Part shown: positions 1-5,897 of the stretch, one piece after another
Layout of the letters: every line of letters starts with the position of its first letter
How positions within the stretch are numbered: position 1 is the stretch's first letter
From: Paracoccaceae bacterium
GTDB taxonomy: Bacteria; Pseudomonadota; Alphaproteobacteria; Rhodobacterales; Rhodobacteraceae
NCBI GenBank assembly: GCA_003250135.1
Contig: QKHF01000135.1
Coordinates: forward strand, 1 to 11,574
Reading direction: 5' to 3'
Length of the DNA: 11,574 bases
The notes under the pieces: model-generated
The model's input: the letters and a program-made list of their open reading frames with translations, nothing else
Database searches by the model: none
What the model was told of the DNA's origin: nothing
Position numbers and translations under genes: made by a program

Positions 1-352
1 CGCCGCTCTCGTCGCAGAACGCCGCCAGCTGCACCGGCGCCTCGCGCATGCCCGACAGCTTCAGCGAGGCGTAGAGCCGCGCGTCCTCGCCGGAATATCC
101 CGCCAAAGCCGCGGCGTTGGCGGCTTCGAAATTAGCCAGCGACGCGGCGCGCGGCCCCTCCCCGTCGACCTTCAGGAACCGCCAGGGCTCCGAAAGGCCG
201 ACCGACGGGGCCGTCGCCGCCAGCGCCAGAAGCTCGTCGACCAGCGCCGGGTCCACCGCGTCCGTCCGGAAGCGGCGCACGTCGCGGCGCCAGCGGAAGA
301 GATCCGCCAGCTCCGCCTGGAACCGGTCGTCGAACTGGGGCGAGTCGGTCAC
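1..352 (-). CDS. bluB: 5,6-dimethylbenzimidazole synthase BluB (partial, N-terminal 117 residues)
   Basis: BluB is an oxygen-dependent, nitroreductase-fold flavin enzyme that breaks down reduced FMN to make 5,6-dimethylbenzimidazole, the lower ligand of vitamin B12. The visible N-terminus carries the family pattern: WRRDVRRF (residues 21-28), an APSVGLSEPWRF block (49-59), then NFEAANAAALAGY and LYASLKLSGMREAPVQLA, which are strongly BluB-like. The start is a GTG at 352 that overlaps the cbtA stop as GTGA, so translational coupling within a cbtB-cbtA-bluB operon is likely. The gene leaves the window at its 3' end; the family is usually about 200-220 residues, so nearly half is missing. A generic nitroreductase is less likely because of the SVG..PWRF block and the cobalt/B12 neighbours. 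Confidence 0.9.
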   Translation of the reverse strand, partial: MTDSPQFDDRFQAELADLFRWRRDVRRFRTDAVDPALVDELLALAATAPSVGLSEPWRFLKVDGEGPRAASLANFEAANAAALAGYSGEDARLYASLKLSGMREAPVQLAAFCDESG

Positions 353-1104
353 GCAGCCGCGCCCCCGTGATGCTCGCCCTGCGCGTCGCGGGTCCAGAAC
401 ATGCCCGCCAGACCGCCCAGCACCGCCCAGGCGATCGCGCCGACGCCTAGGGAGCGCGCGGCGAAGAGAGAGGACAGCTCCGGCGGAGCGACGCCTGCGA
501 ACGCGTCCGGATGCGGCGCGCCGATCACATGCGGAGCGGCGATCAGCGCGATCCCCGCCAGCGCGATAGCAGGGGAGCGCGACAGCGCCGCCAGCGCCAA
601 CCCGATCGCGGTCGCGAGGATCGTGCCCAGCCACCAGGTCTGCCGCGCGCCCATCTCGGCCGCGGCTGAGCCGGGCAGTTCCGGCGCCAACCCCATAGCG
701 GGCGCCAGCTGCACGGCGGCGAACCCGGCGAGGCCCCAGAGCACGCCCACGACCGATGCGCGCGGCGCGACGCCGACCCGCTCGGCCAGAGCGAACCCGG
801 CCACCAGCATCAGGCCGAAGCCCGAGAAGGTCACGATGGTCGCCAGCGTGGTGAAGGCGAAGCGCTCCCAATCGAACCCGGCGCTTGCCGCGTCGGCATG
901 GGAGTGCGCGTGCGCAGCGGCCATGTCGCCGTGGTCATGCGCGGCGTCCGCAGGCGAAACGCCCCCGAAATGGACAATGTCCCCGGTCTCATAGGCTTCC
1001 GCCTCGACCAGAACGGGAACGACGAATGCATGCTGAAGCGCAGACGCGACGACGCCCGCGATCAGACCGGCCAGCAAAGCGCTGCCGAATATTTTGCGAA
1101 ACAT
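349..1104 (-). CDS. cbtA: CbtA family cobalt transporter subunit
   Basis: This is a 251-residue membrane protein of the CbtA family, a predicted cobalt uptake component found beside CbtB and controlled by B12 riboswitches. About six hydrophobic segments are visible (roughly residues 7-30, 84-107, 117-137, 157-175, 178-195, 218-237). Between the first two is a histidine-rich loop (H56, H58, H65, H67, H69), a plausible cobalt-binding site, and the tail ends in another His pair (EHHGG). The start at 1104 begins a typical membrane N-terminus (MFRKIFGSALLAGLIAG) but has only a weak ribosome site (AGAGA), consistent with translation following cbtB 18 bases upstream. Its stop overlaps the bluB start. 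Substrate assignment rests on family and riboswitch context; no transport chemistry can be read directly from the sequence. Confidence 0.9.
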   Translation of the reverse strand: MFRKIFGSALLAGLIAGVVASALQHAFVVPVLVEAEAYETGDIVHFGGVSPADAAHDHGDMAAAHAHSHADAASAGFDWERFAFTTLATIVTFSGFGLMLVAGFALAERVGVAPRASVVGVLWGLAGFAAVQLAPAMGLAPELPGSAAAEMGARQTWWLGTILATAIGLALAALSRSPAIALAGIALIAAPHVIGAPHPDAFAGVAPPELSSLFAARSLGVGAIAWAVLGGLAGMFWTRDAQGEHHGGAAA

Positions 1105-1122
1105 GTCTCTTTCGGCGGAACG

Positions 1123-1293
1123 TCAGTGGCAGGGAAAGCCGATGGCGTGCCGCGTGTCGTGCGCCGCGTCGTGGAGCGCCGCGGACTGCGCCAGACCCGC
1201 GCCGAACACAAGGAACGCGCCAAGCGCGAGAGCGGCGAGGATCGCCAGCGTTCCGGTCTGGGTCTGAGAAAGGGTTTTGGTCGTCGTGGTCAT
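1123..1293 (-). CDS. cbtB: CbtB small cobalt transporter subunit
   Basis: A 56-residue protein with one membrane segment (about residues 15-35) and a C-terminal metal-binding-looking tail, HDAAHDTRHAIGFPCH (H41, H45, H49, C55, H56). This is the hallmark of CbtB, the small partner of CbtA. The ATG at 1293 is chosen because GGGAG lies 7 bases upstream and the protein then begins in the usual short polar stretch (MTTTTKTLSQ). A longer reading of the frame, up to 1440, would translate the riboswitch and is rejected. It is the first gene of the riboswitch-controlled operon cbtB-cbtA-bluB. The tail is expected outside the cytoplasm and may capture cobalt, but that is inference. Confidence 0.9.
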   Translation of the reverse strand: MTTTTKTLSQTQTGTLAILAALALGAFLVFGAGLAQSAALHDAAHDTRHAIGFPCH

Positions 1294-1340
1294 GTTATTA
1301 CTCCCGCCCGCCACACCCGACAGGCATAAGATTGCGTCGA

Positions 1341-1546
1341 TGCAGGGCAGGTCTCCTGGCTCGCGGGTCTTCGCGTCCTCGTCTGCCTTCCCGGCGGGCC
1401 GAACCCTCCAGTGGCGTCTCGACGGGGGCGCTCTCCGCATACAGTCGCGGGGGCGGCCGCGGCTTCAGGCCCCCGACATGGGTCGGCCCTGTCCGCATTC
1501 CCTTTTCATCCCCATCGCGCTGGGCGCGACGCGGGGAACCTTGCAG
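1341..1546 (-). ncRNA. Cobalamin (adenosylcobalamin) riboswitch upstream of cbtB
   Basis: Reading the minus strand, the conserved blocks of the cobalamin riboswitch class appear in order. GAAAAGGGAATGCGG is at 1507-1493. The GC-rich stem ending in GCGACTGT is at 1448-1441. GCCACTGG is at 1415-1408, and GGGAAGGC follows near 1392-1385. The closing GAGCCAGGAGACC is at 1362-1350. A P1 helix can be drawn between GCAAGGT (1544-1538, one bulged A) and ACCTGC (1352-1347). A further TGCAGG/CCTGCA pairing (1553-1548 with 1346-1341) is possible if transcription starts early enough. Binding of B12 is expected to switch off cbtB-cbtA-bluB. No intrinsic terminator follows, and the cbtB ribosome site lies 40 bases downstream, so control is probably at translation. 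Exact ends are estimates. Confidence 0.93.
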
Positions 1547-1552
1547 TCCTGC

Positions 1553-1581
1553 AAACTCCGCCGAAGCCGCATCGGTGTCAA
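1553..1581 (-). promoter_or_regulatory. Candidate promoter for riboswitch-cbtB-cbtA-bluB
   Basis: On the minus strand a perfect TTGACA (-35) lies at 1581-1576. After 17 bases comes GAGTTT (1558-1553), a weak -10. The predicted RNA start, near 1546, falls just before the inner P1 strand of the riboswitch, which is where it should be. The -35 match and the position are the support; the -10 is poor. Confidence 0.5.
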
Positions 1582-1597
1582 CCCGTCGCGACGTCGC

Positions 1598-1632
1598 CGG
1601 CGCTAGGCTGCCGGGCCGAACGGCGCTAGGCT
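1598..1632 (+). repeat. 12-base direct repeat with TAGGCT elements upstream of the PfkB-family gene
   Basis: CGGCGCTAGGCT occurs exactly at 1598-1609 and again at 1621-1632, 23 bases apart and just upstream of the kinase start at 1662. Each copy contains TAGGCT, which keeps the three most important -10 positions (T1, A2, T6). The pair may therefore be two tandem promoter -10 elements for the kinase, or two binding sites on the same DNA face. No good -35 was found for either. The repeat is seen directly; its role is inferred. Confidence 0.5.
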
Positions 1633-1661
1633 CGTCGGCGCGAAAAGCGGGAGGCCTCGGC

Positions 1662-2753
1662 ATGAAAGCCGTCACGGTCGGCTCGGCGGTGATCGACATC
1701 ATCACTATCGTCGCGCCGGAAAATATCGAGCGCATGACGCTGGAGAACGACGGCAAGTCCTATCTCTTGCTGGAGCAGGGCCGGAAGGTGCCTGCGCAGT
1801 CGATCACCACCCATGTCGGCGGCGGCGCCTGCAACGCAGCGGTGGCGCTGGCGCGGATGGGGTTCGACGCCGCCGTGCGCGCCAAGGTCGGCGCGGACCT
1901 CAACGCGTTGAAGGTGCACGACCATCTCGATGAGCAGAAAGTCTCGCACCAGCTGCTGATCACGACCCCGGACTGCGCCACCGGCGTGTCGGTGATGGTC
2001 GCCAGCCATGACCGCAACGCCACCATCTTCGTGCATCGCGGCGCGAATGAGACGCTGACCTGCGAGGAGGTCCCGGCGACGGTTTTCGACGGCGCCGACC
2101 TCGTTTATGTCTCGGGCCTGTCGTCGGGGTCGGCCGATTGCTATCCGCTGATCGTGGAGCGCGCCAAGTCCTCCGGCGCCTTCGTCAGCTCGAATCCCGG
2201 CATCCGGCAGCTCACGTCGCGAGGCCCGGCCCTTTTGGACGCGCTCCGCCACGTGGACCTGCTTTCCGTCAACCGGGTGGAGGCGGCGGCGATCACCCCC
2301 GCCCTTCTGGCGCGCGCCGCAGACGTAGTCGATTCGCCGCCGCCTCCCGACGCGCCGCGGCTGATGCATGACGGCCTGTCCTTCGGCGGGCACGAGATCG
2401 GCCTCGCCGGCTTCATAGCGGCCGCCCGCGCCTGCGGCCCGACCTGGGTTCTGGTCACCGATGGATCAGGCGGCGCCTATCTGGGCGGCGAAGGCGGTGT
2501 CTGGTGGCAGCCCATTGTCCCCACGGTCCCCGCCGGAACCGCTGGCGCCGGCGACGCATTCTGTTCGACGCTCGCGGGGTCTCTGGCGCGCGGGATAGCC
2601 CCGGACGAGGCGCTGGCCCGCGCGGCGGTGAATGCGGCGGCGGTGGTGGCAGCGCTCGACACGACCTCCGGGCTGCTGGAGGAACAGGCGCTGCATGCGC
2701 GCGCGGCGGAGGCGATGCGAGACGCCCCGGGACAGCTGTTCCCCGCCCCCTGA
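1662..2753 (+). CDS. PfkB-family carbohydrate/nucleoside kinase
   Basis: A 363-residue ribokinase/PfkB-fold kinase that should phosphorylate a sugar or nucleoside hydroxyl with ATP. The early GG motif (HVGGGACNAAVALARMG, residues 51-67) is PfkB signature 1. An NxxE element is present (N204, E207), then VTDGSGGAYL, and the anion-hole/catalytic motif GTAGAGDAF with base D298. The start at 1662 has GGGAGG 7 bases upstream; the frame stays open far upstream (to 885), but that part overlaps cbtA, cbtB and the riboswitch antisense and is not coding. At 363 residues it is longer than the usual ~300. The extra length lies partly in residues ~215-250, including a PPPPD run. Substrate is unknown. It converges with the ligase gene, with only 7 bases between stops and no terminator hairpin seen. 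Confidence 0.88.
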   Translation: MKAVTVGSAVIDIITIVAPENIERMTLENDGKSYLLLEQGRKVPAQSITTHVGGGACNAAVALARMGFDAAVRAKVGADLNALKVHDHLDEQKVSHQLLITTPDCATGVSVMVASHDRNATIFVHRGANETLTCEEVPATVFDGADLVYVSGLSSGSADCYPLIVERAKSSGAFVSSNPGIRQLTSRGPALLDALRHVDLLSVNRVEAAAITPALLARAADVVDSPPPPDAPRLMHDGLSFGGHEIGLAGFIAAARACGPTWVLVTDGSGGAYLGGEGGVWWQPIVPTVPAGTAGAGDAFCSTLAGSLARGIAPDEALARAAVNAAAVVAALDTTSGLLEEQALHARAAEAMRDAPGQLFPAP

Positions 2754-2760
2754 ACGGCGG

Positions 2761-4137
2761 TCAGACCGTGCGCAGATAGGCGTCGAACTCGGCGTCGGTG
2801 ACGCGGGCGAACAGGGTCGCCTGCTCCTGACGTTTCATGGCCGCGAAGACGCGGTGCAACTCGGCGCCCAGCGTCCGGCGCATCCGCTCGGAGCCCTCGA
2901 ACACGTCCAGCGCCCAGTCCCAGTCGAGCGGCAGCTCCAGCCCGTCCTTCTTGCCCGCCTCTCCCTTGATCGGCGGGGACGGCTCGGCGCCTGAATCCAG
3001 CCCATCCAACGCGGCGTCCAGCACGCAGGCGGTCAGCAGATACGGATTGGCGTCCGCGCCCGCGACGCGATGCTCGAACCGCGCCCCTTTCCCCGAAATC
3101 TCGGGCGCGCGGATCGAGGCGCCCCGGTTGTCCAGCCCCCAGGCGGCGGAGAGCGGCGCGTAGGAGCCCGGCGCAAAACGGCGGAAGGAATTGGCGTGCG
3201 GCGCGAAGACCGCCATCGACTCGCCCATCGCGCCCAACACGCCGGCGATGGCGTGGCGCATCCGCTCGTTCGGCCCGGCTGCGTCCTCTCCAGCGTCGAA
3301 GATGTTCGCGCCGGATGCGTCCAGAAAGCTCATGTGGATATGCATCCCCGAGCCCGCCAGATCGCCATACGGCTTGGCCATGAAGGTCGCGTCCAGACCA
3401 TGCTTGCGGGCGACGCCGCGGATCGCGCGCTTCAGCATGATCATGTGGTCCGCGGCCGCCACGGCGTCGGCCTGATGGCGCAGGTTGATCTCGAACTGGC
3501 CGGCGCCGAACTCGCAGATCGCGACGTCCGACGGCGCGCCAAGCGCATGGGCGGCGTCCGAAATCTCGGTGATGATCCCCTCGAACGAGCGCAGCACGTT
3601 CATATCGTAGACCTGGTTGCGGTAGAGCCTGCCCCCGGCCCCCGGCGAAAGCGGCGGCTGCGGGCGGCGGTGCTCGTCCCGCTCCGCGTCAATCAGGTAG
3701 AACTCCAGCTCCAGCGCGACCACAGGCGTCACGCCCGCGGCGGCGGCGCGGCGGGCCACGCGGGTCAGCACCCCGCGCGCGTCGATCGCGGTCGGCTCGG
3801 TCCCGCCCGGCTCCAGCATCATCGCCTGCACCTGCCCTGTCGGCCGGTCCGCCCAGATCATCGGCGCCAGCGTCGACGGGATCGGCCGCAGAACGCCGTC
3901 GGGATCGCCGATCTCCAGCGCCACCCGCGCCCGCCCCACATCGCAGCCGAAAATGTCCAGCCCGACGGCCGAGTGCGGCATCTTCATGCTGCCGGCCGCC
4001 AGCTTGTCGAGCCCGTCGATTGGGGTCAGCTTGCCGCGCGGCGCGCCATTCAGGTCAGGCACGAAGACCTCGACCGTTTCGATCTCGGGATGCTTCTGAC
4101 GAAACGCCGCCGCCGCCTTTTGAAATTCTTCGCTCAT
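2761..4137 (-). CDS. puuA: Glutamine synthetase family ligase, probable gamma-glutamylputrescine synthetase (PuuA-like)
   Basis: A 458-residue type I glutamine-synthetase-fold enzyme. Visible active-site elements are the metal glutamates in LELEFYL (E143, E145) and CEFGAGQFEINL (E209, E216), GSGMHIHMS (H266), NSFRRFAPGSYAP (R319/R320), RGASIRAP, and RFEHRVAGADANPYL with E355 at the catalytic flap position. The C-terminal region lacks the NLYxLP adenylylation tyrosine loop of housekeeping GlnA, which points to a specialised amine-glutamate ligase. With agmatinase and SpuC beside it, ATP-dependent gamma-glutamylation of putrescine is the likely reaction. The ATG at 4137 overlaps the agmatinase stop as ATGA and has GGAGG 7 bases upstream; a start at 4176 would add 13 atypical residues inside agmatinase. 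Other amines, such as ethanolamine or other polyamines, remain possible. Confidence 0.85.
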   Translation of the reverse strand: MSEEFQKAAAAFRQKHPEIETVEVFVPDLNGAPRGKLTPIDGLDKLAAGSMKMPHSAVGLDIFGCDVGRARVALEIGDPDGVLRPIPSTLAPMIWADRPTGQVQAMMLEPGGTEPTAIDARGVLTRVARRAAAAGVTPVVALELEFYLIDAERDEHRRPQPPLSPGAGGRLYRNQVYDMNVLRSFEGIITEISDAAHALGAPSDVAICEFGAGQFEINLRHQADAVAAADHMIMLKRAIRGVARKHGLDATFMAKPYGDLAGSGMHIHMSFLDASGANIFDAGEDAAGPNERMRHAIAGVLGAMGESMAVFAPHANSFRRFAPGSYAPLSAAWGLDNRGASIRAPEISGKGARFEHRVAGADANPYLLTACVLDAALDGLDSGAEPSPPIKGEAGKKDGLELPLDWDWALDVFEGSERMRRTLGAELHRVFAAMKRQEQATLFARVTDAEFDAYLRTV

Positions 4138-5126
4138 GCTGACGCCTCCACACCCGGACTTTCCGCGAAAAGGCACAGCATATCCAGCGCCAGCGTGGCC
4201 GCGGCCAGCGCCGTGACCTCGGCGTGGTCATAGGCAGGCGAGACTTCGACCACATCCGCGCCGACGATGGAAAGCCCCGCCAGCCCGCGCAGGATGCGGC
4301 GCGCCTGCCATGTGGTCAGCCCGCCGCAGACCGGCGTGCCGGTGCCCGGCGCGTAGGCGGGATCGAGGCAGTCGATATCGAAGGTCACATACGCTTTCCG
4401 GTCGCCCACGACGTCCCTGATCGCGTCGACGGCCGCCTCGCAGCCGCGATCCTGCACCCAGTCGCCGTCGAGGATATGAAAGCCCATCGTCTCGTCATTG
4501 GTGGTGCGCAGACCGATCTGCACCGAGAATGCGGGGTCTATGATCCCCTCCTCCGCCGCGCGCCGGAACATCGTGCCGTGATCGATGCGATCCTCACCCT
4601 CCGCGCCCCACGTGTCGGAATGGGCGTCGAACTGGATCAGGCTGAGGGGCGCGCCATGCTTGGCCGCATGCGCCTTCAGGCTGGGATAGGTGGTGAAGTG
4701 ATCGCCGCCCAACAGCAGCGCCGCCGGACCGGGCGCGGTCGCCGTCCCGATCACATGGGCGATCGCGGCCTCGATCTTCGCCGGGACCGCCTCGGGCCGG
4801 CCTTGATCGAAATAGATGTCGCCCCAGTCGACCACCGCAAGCCGCTGGAAGGGATCGAAGGCCGACGGCCACGCGCGCTCCCACGCCAGATGCGCCGAGG
4901 CGGCGCGCACCGCCCGCGGCCCGAACCGGCAGCCCGGCCGACCGGTGACCGACGTGTCGAAGGGGACTCCGATGACGGCGACGTCCGCGCCGGCGAGATC
5001 GCGCGCGAATGGAACCCGGCAGAAGCTGAGCGCGCCGGAATACATGGCGTCGCCGCCCGGCTCGTACCGCCGGTCCTTGGGGTCGCTGACGGTGACGGCG
5101 GTCTCGCGGCGATGCTGCTCAGCCAT
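4134..5126 (-). CDS. speB: Agmatinase / ureohydrolase family protein
   Basis: A 330-residue arginase/agmatinase-fold enzyme with all binuclear manganese ligands visible: GGDHFTTYP (H143), FDAHSDTW (D167, H169, D171) and FDIDCLDP (D250, D252), followed by AYAPGTGTP. The HGTMFRRAAEEGIID block (H183 onward) and DVVEVSPAYD (E294) are agmatinase-like. It should release urea from agmatine to give putrescine, in the cytoplasm. Start 5126 has AGGAGG 7 bases upstream. It is the first gene of a two-gene operon with the PuuA-like ligase and is transcribed away from gntR. A palindrome at 5159-5180 lies 33 bases upstream of its start. Family members with the same motifs act on guanidinobutyrate or other guanidino acids, so the exact substrate is less certain than the chemistry. 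Confidence 0.85.
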   Translation of the reverse strand: MAEQHRRETAVTVSDPKDRRYEPGGDAMYSGALSFCRVPFARDLAGADVAVIGVPFDTSVTGRPGCRFGPRAVRAASAHLAWERAWPSAFDPFQRLAVVDWGDIYFDQGRPEAVPAKIEAAIAHVIGTATAPGPAALLLGGDHFTTYPSLKAHAAKHGAPLSLIQFDAHSDTWGAEGEDRIDHGTMFRRAAEEGIIDPAFSVQIGLRTTNDETMGFHILDGDWVQDRGCEAAVDAIRDVVGDRKAYVTFDIDCLDPAYAPGTGTPVCGGLTTWQARRILRGLAGLSIVGADVVEVSPAYDHAEVTALAAATLALDMLCLFAESPGVEASA

Positions 5127-5147
5127 GGCGCGCCCTCCTGATCGAGT

Positions 5148-5176
5148 TTGACGAGCAAGACAAATGTGATCACAAT
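5148..5176 (+). promoter_or_regulatory. Candidate gntR promoter giving a leaderless mRNA
   Basis: TTGACG (5148-5153), a 17-base spacer, then CACAAT (5171-5176, four of six -10 matches). Seven bases further is 5183, the A of the gntR ATG, so RNA would begin at the start codon. The operator palindrome 5159-5180 covers the spacer and the -10, as expected for autorepression. No Shine-Dalgarno sequence precedes the ATG, which agrees with leaderless translation. Confidence 0.5.
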
Positions 5177-5180
5177 TGTC
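5159..5180. promoter_or_regulatory. Operator palindrome 1, between agmatinase gene and gntR
   Basis: A 22-base palindrome centred between 5169 and 5170 with ten of eleven base pairs symmetric. The left arm is GACAAATGTGA and the right arm is TCACAATTGTC; the only mismatch is 5164 with 5175. It shares TGTGATCACA with the site at 5868-5883, the only other copy in the window. It lies in the divergent gap, overlapping the predicted gntR -10, so it could control both gntR and the agmatinase-ligase operon. Confidence 0.75.
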
Positions 5181-5182
5181 GC

Positions 5183-5842
5183 ATGAACGCTAGCACGCCC
5201 CGCGCCGGAATTCCAACCCATGACTGGGTGTACCGCACCTTGCGGCGGCGGATCATGGGCGGCGGCCTGGCGCCGGGAGAGGCGGTGACGCTGCGCGGGC
5301 TGGCGACGGAGCTGTCCGTCTCCATGACCCCCGCGCGAGAGGCGGTGCGCCGCCTCGTGGCCGAACGCGCGTTGGAGATGACCCCCACAGGTCGCGCCGC
5401 CGCGCCGCGCATGACCCGGGACAGGTTCGAGGAGCTGACGCAGGCGCGGGAGCTGCTGGAGCCCGCCCTCGCCATTCGCGCCCTGCCAAATGCCGACAAA
5501 ATGCTCTCTAACCGATTGAAGGAACTGAATTCACAGCTGGATACGCATATCGCCTCGGGCGATGCGGCGGCCTATGTGGCGGGCAACGCCGACCTCCACG
5601 CCACCCTGTATGCGCGCGCCAACGCGCCCGCCCTGATGGCGCTGGTCGAAAGCATCTGGCTGCAGACCGGCCCGTTCATGCGGCTGGTCTATGGGCGGCT
5701 GGGCACGCAGAGCCTCGCCGATTACCACGCCATCGCCATCGCCGCGCTGGACAGCGGCGATGAGGCGGCGCTGGCCGAGGCGATCCGCGCCGATGTGCGT
5801 CAGGGTCTGAATCTGGCCGAAGACGCCTTCCAGCAGGGTTGA
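5183..5842 (+). CDS. GntR family regulator, FCD (FadR) subfamily
   Basis: A 219-residue regulator. Residues ~13-75 form the GntR winged helix-turn-helix (VYRTLRRRIMGGGLAPGE, then LRGLATELSVSMTPAREAVRRL with the TPAREAVRRL recognition region). Residues ~80-212 match the all-helical FCD effector domain (NADLHATLYARANAPALMALVESIW). FCD domains usually bind a metal through one acidic residue and three histidines. H139 and H182 are visible, but the last His position appears to be replaced in the IRADVRQGLN segment, so metal use is uncertain. The ATG at 5183 has no ribosome site and coincides with a predicted RNA start. It is divergent from agmatinase and sits directly before the aminotransferase, so it most likely represses polyamine genes and itself through the two palindromes. 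The effector is probably a pathway intermediate (inference). Confidence 0.88.
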   Translation: MNASTPRAGIPTHDWVYRTLRRRIMGGGLAPGEAVTLRGLATELSVSMTPAREAVRRLVAERALEMTPTGRAAAPRMTRDRFEELTQARELLEPALAIRALPNADKMLSNRLKELNSQLDTHIASGDAAAYVAGNADLHATLYARANAPALMALVESIWLQTGPFMRLVYGRLGTQSLADYHAIAIAALDSGDEAALAEAIRADVRQGLNLAEDAFQQG

Positions 5843-5867
5843 CGGCGCAAGGCGACCAGCGCAAAAT
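5839..5867 (+). promoter_or_regulatory. Candidate promoter of the aminotransferase gene
   Basis: TTGACG (5839-5844) overlaps the gntR stop codon. After a 17-base spacer comes CAAAAT (5862-5867, four of six -10 matches). Hexamer and spacing are the same as in the gntR promoter. The predicted RNA start near 5874 falls inside operator 2, leaving a ~24-base leader with GGGAG before the ATG. So the aminotransferase need not depend on read-through from gntR. Confidence 0.55.
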
Positions 5868-5883
5868 ATTTGTGATCACAAAT
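5868..5883. promoter_or_regulatory. Operator palindrome 2, upstream of the aminotransferase gene
   Basis: ATTTGTGATCACAAAT is a perfect 16-base palindrome centred between 5875 and 5876. Its central TGTGATCACA is identical to operator 1. It directly follows the predicted -10 and covers the predicted RNA start, a classic repressor position. The likely binder is the GntR/FCD protein encoded immediately upstream. Confidence 0.78.
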
Positions 5884-5897
5884 TGGGAGATTTCGCC

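Noticed and set aside
885..1661. Open frame extending the kinase gene about 260 residues upstream
   Set aside because: It is antisense to cbtA, cbtB and the riboswitch and has an Arg/Pro-rich low-quality composition. The PfkB fold begins at 1662, with a good ribosome site.
3070..4233. 387-residue plus-strand open frame
   Set aside because: Shadow of the ligase gene; composition biased to Arg/His/Gln with no domain signal.
5159..5883. TGTGATCACA sites as CRP/FNR-type boxes
   Set aside because: CRP needs TGTGA-N6-TCACA and FNR needs TTGAT-N4-ATCAA. Here the half-sites abut with no spacer, so a GntR-type operator fits better.
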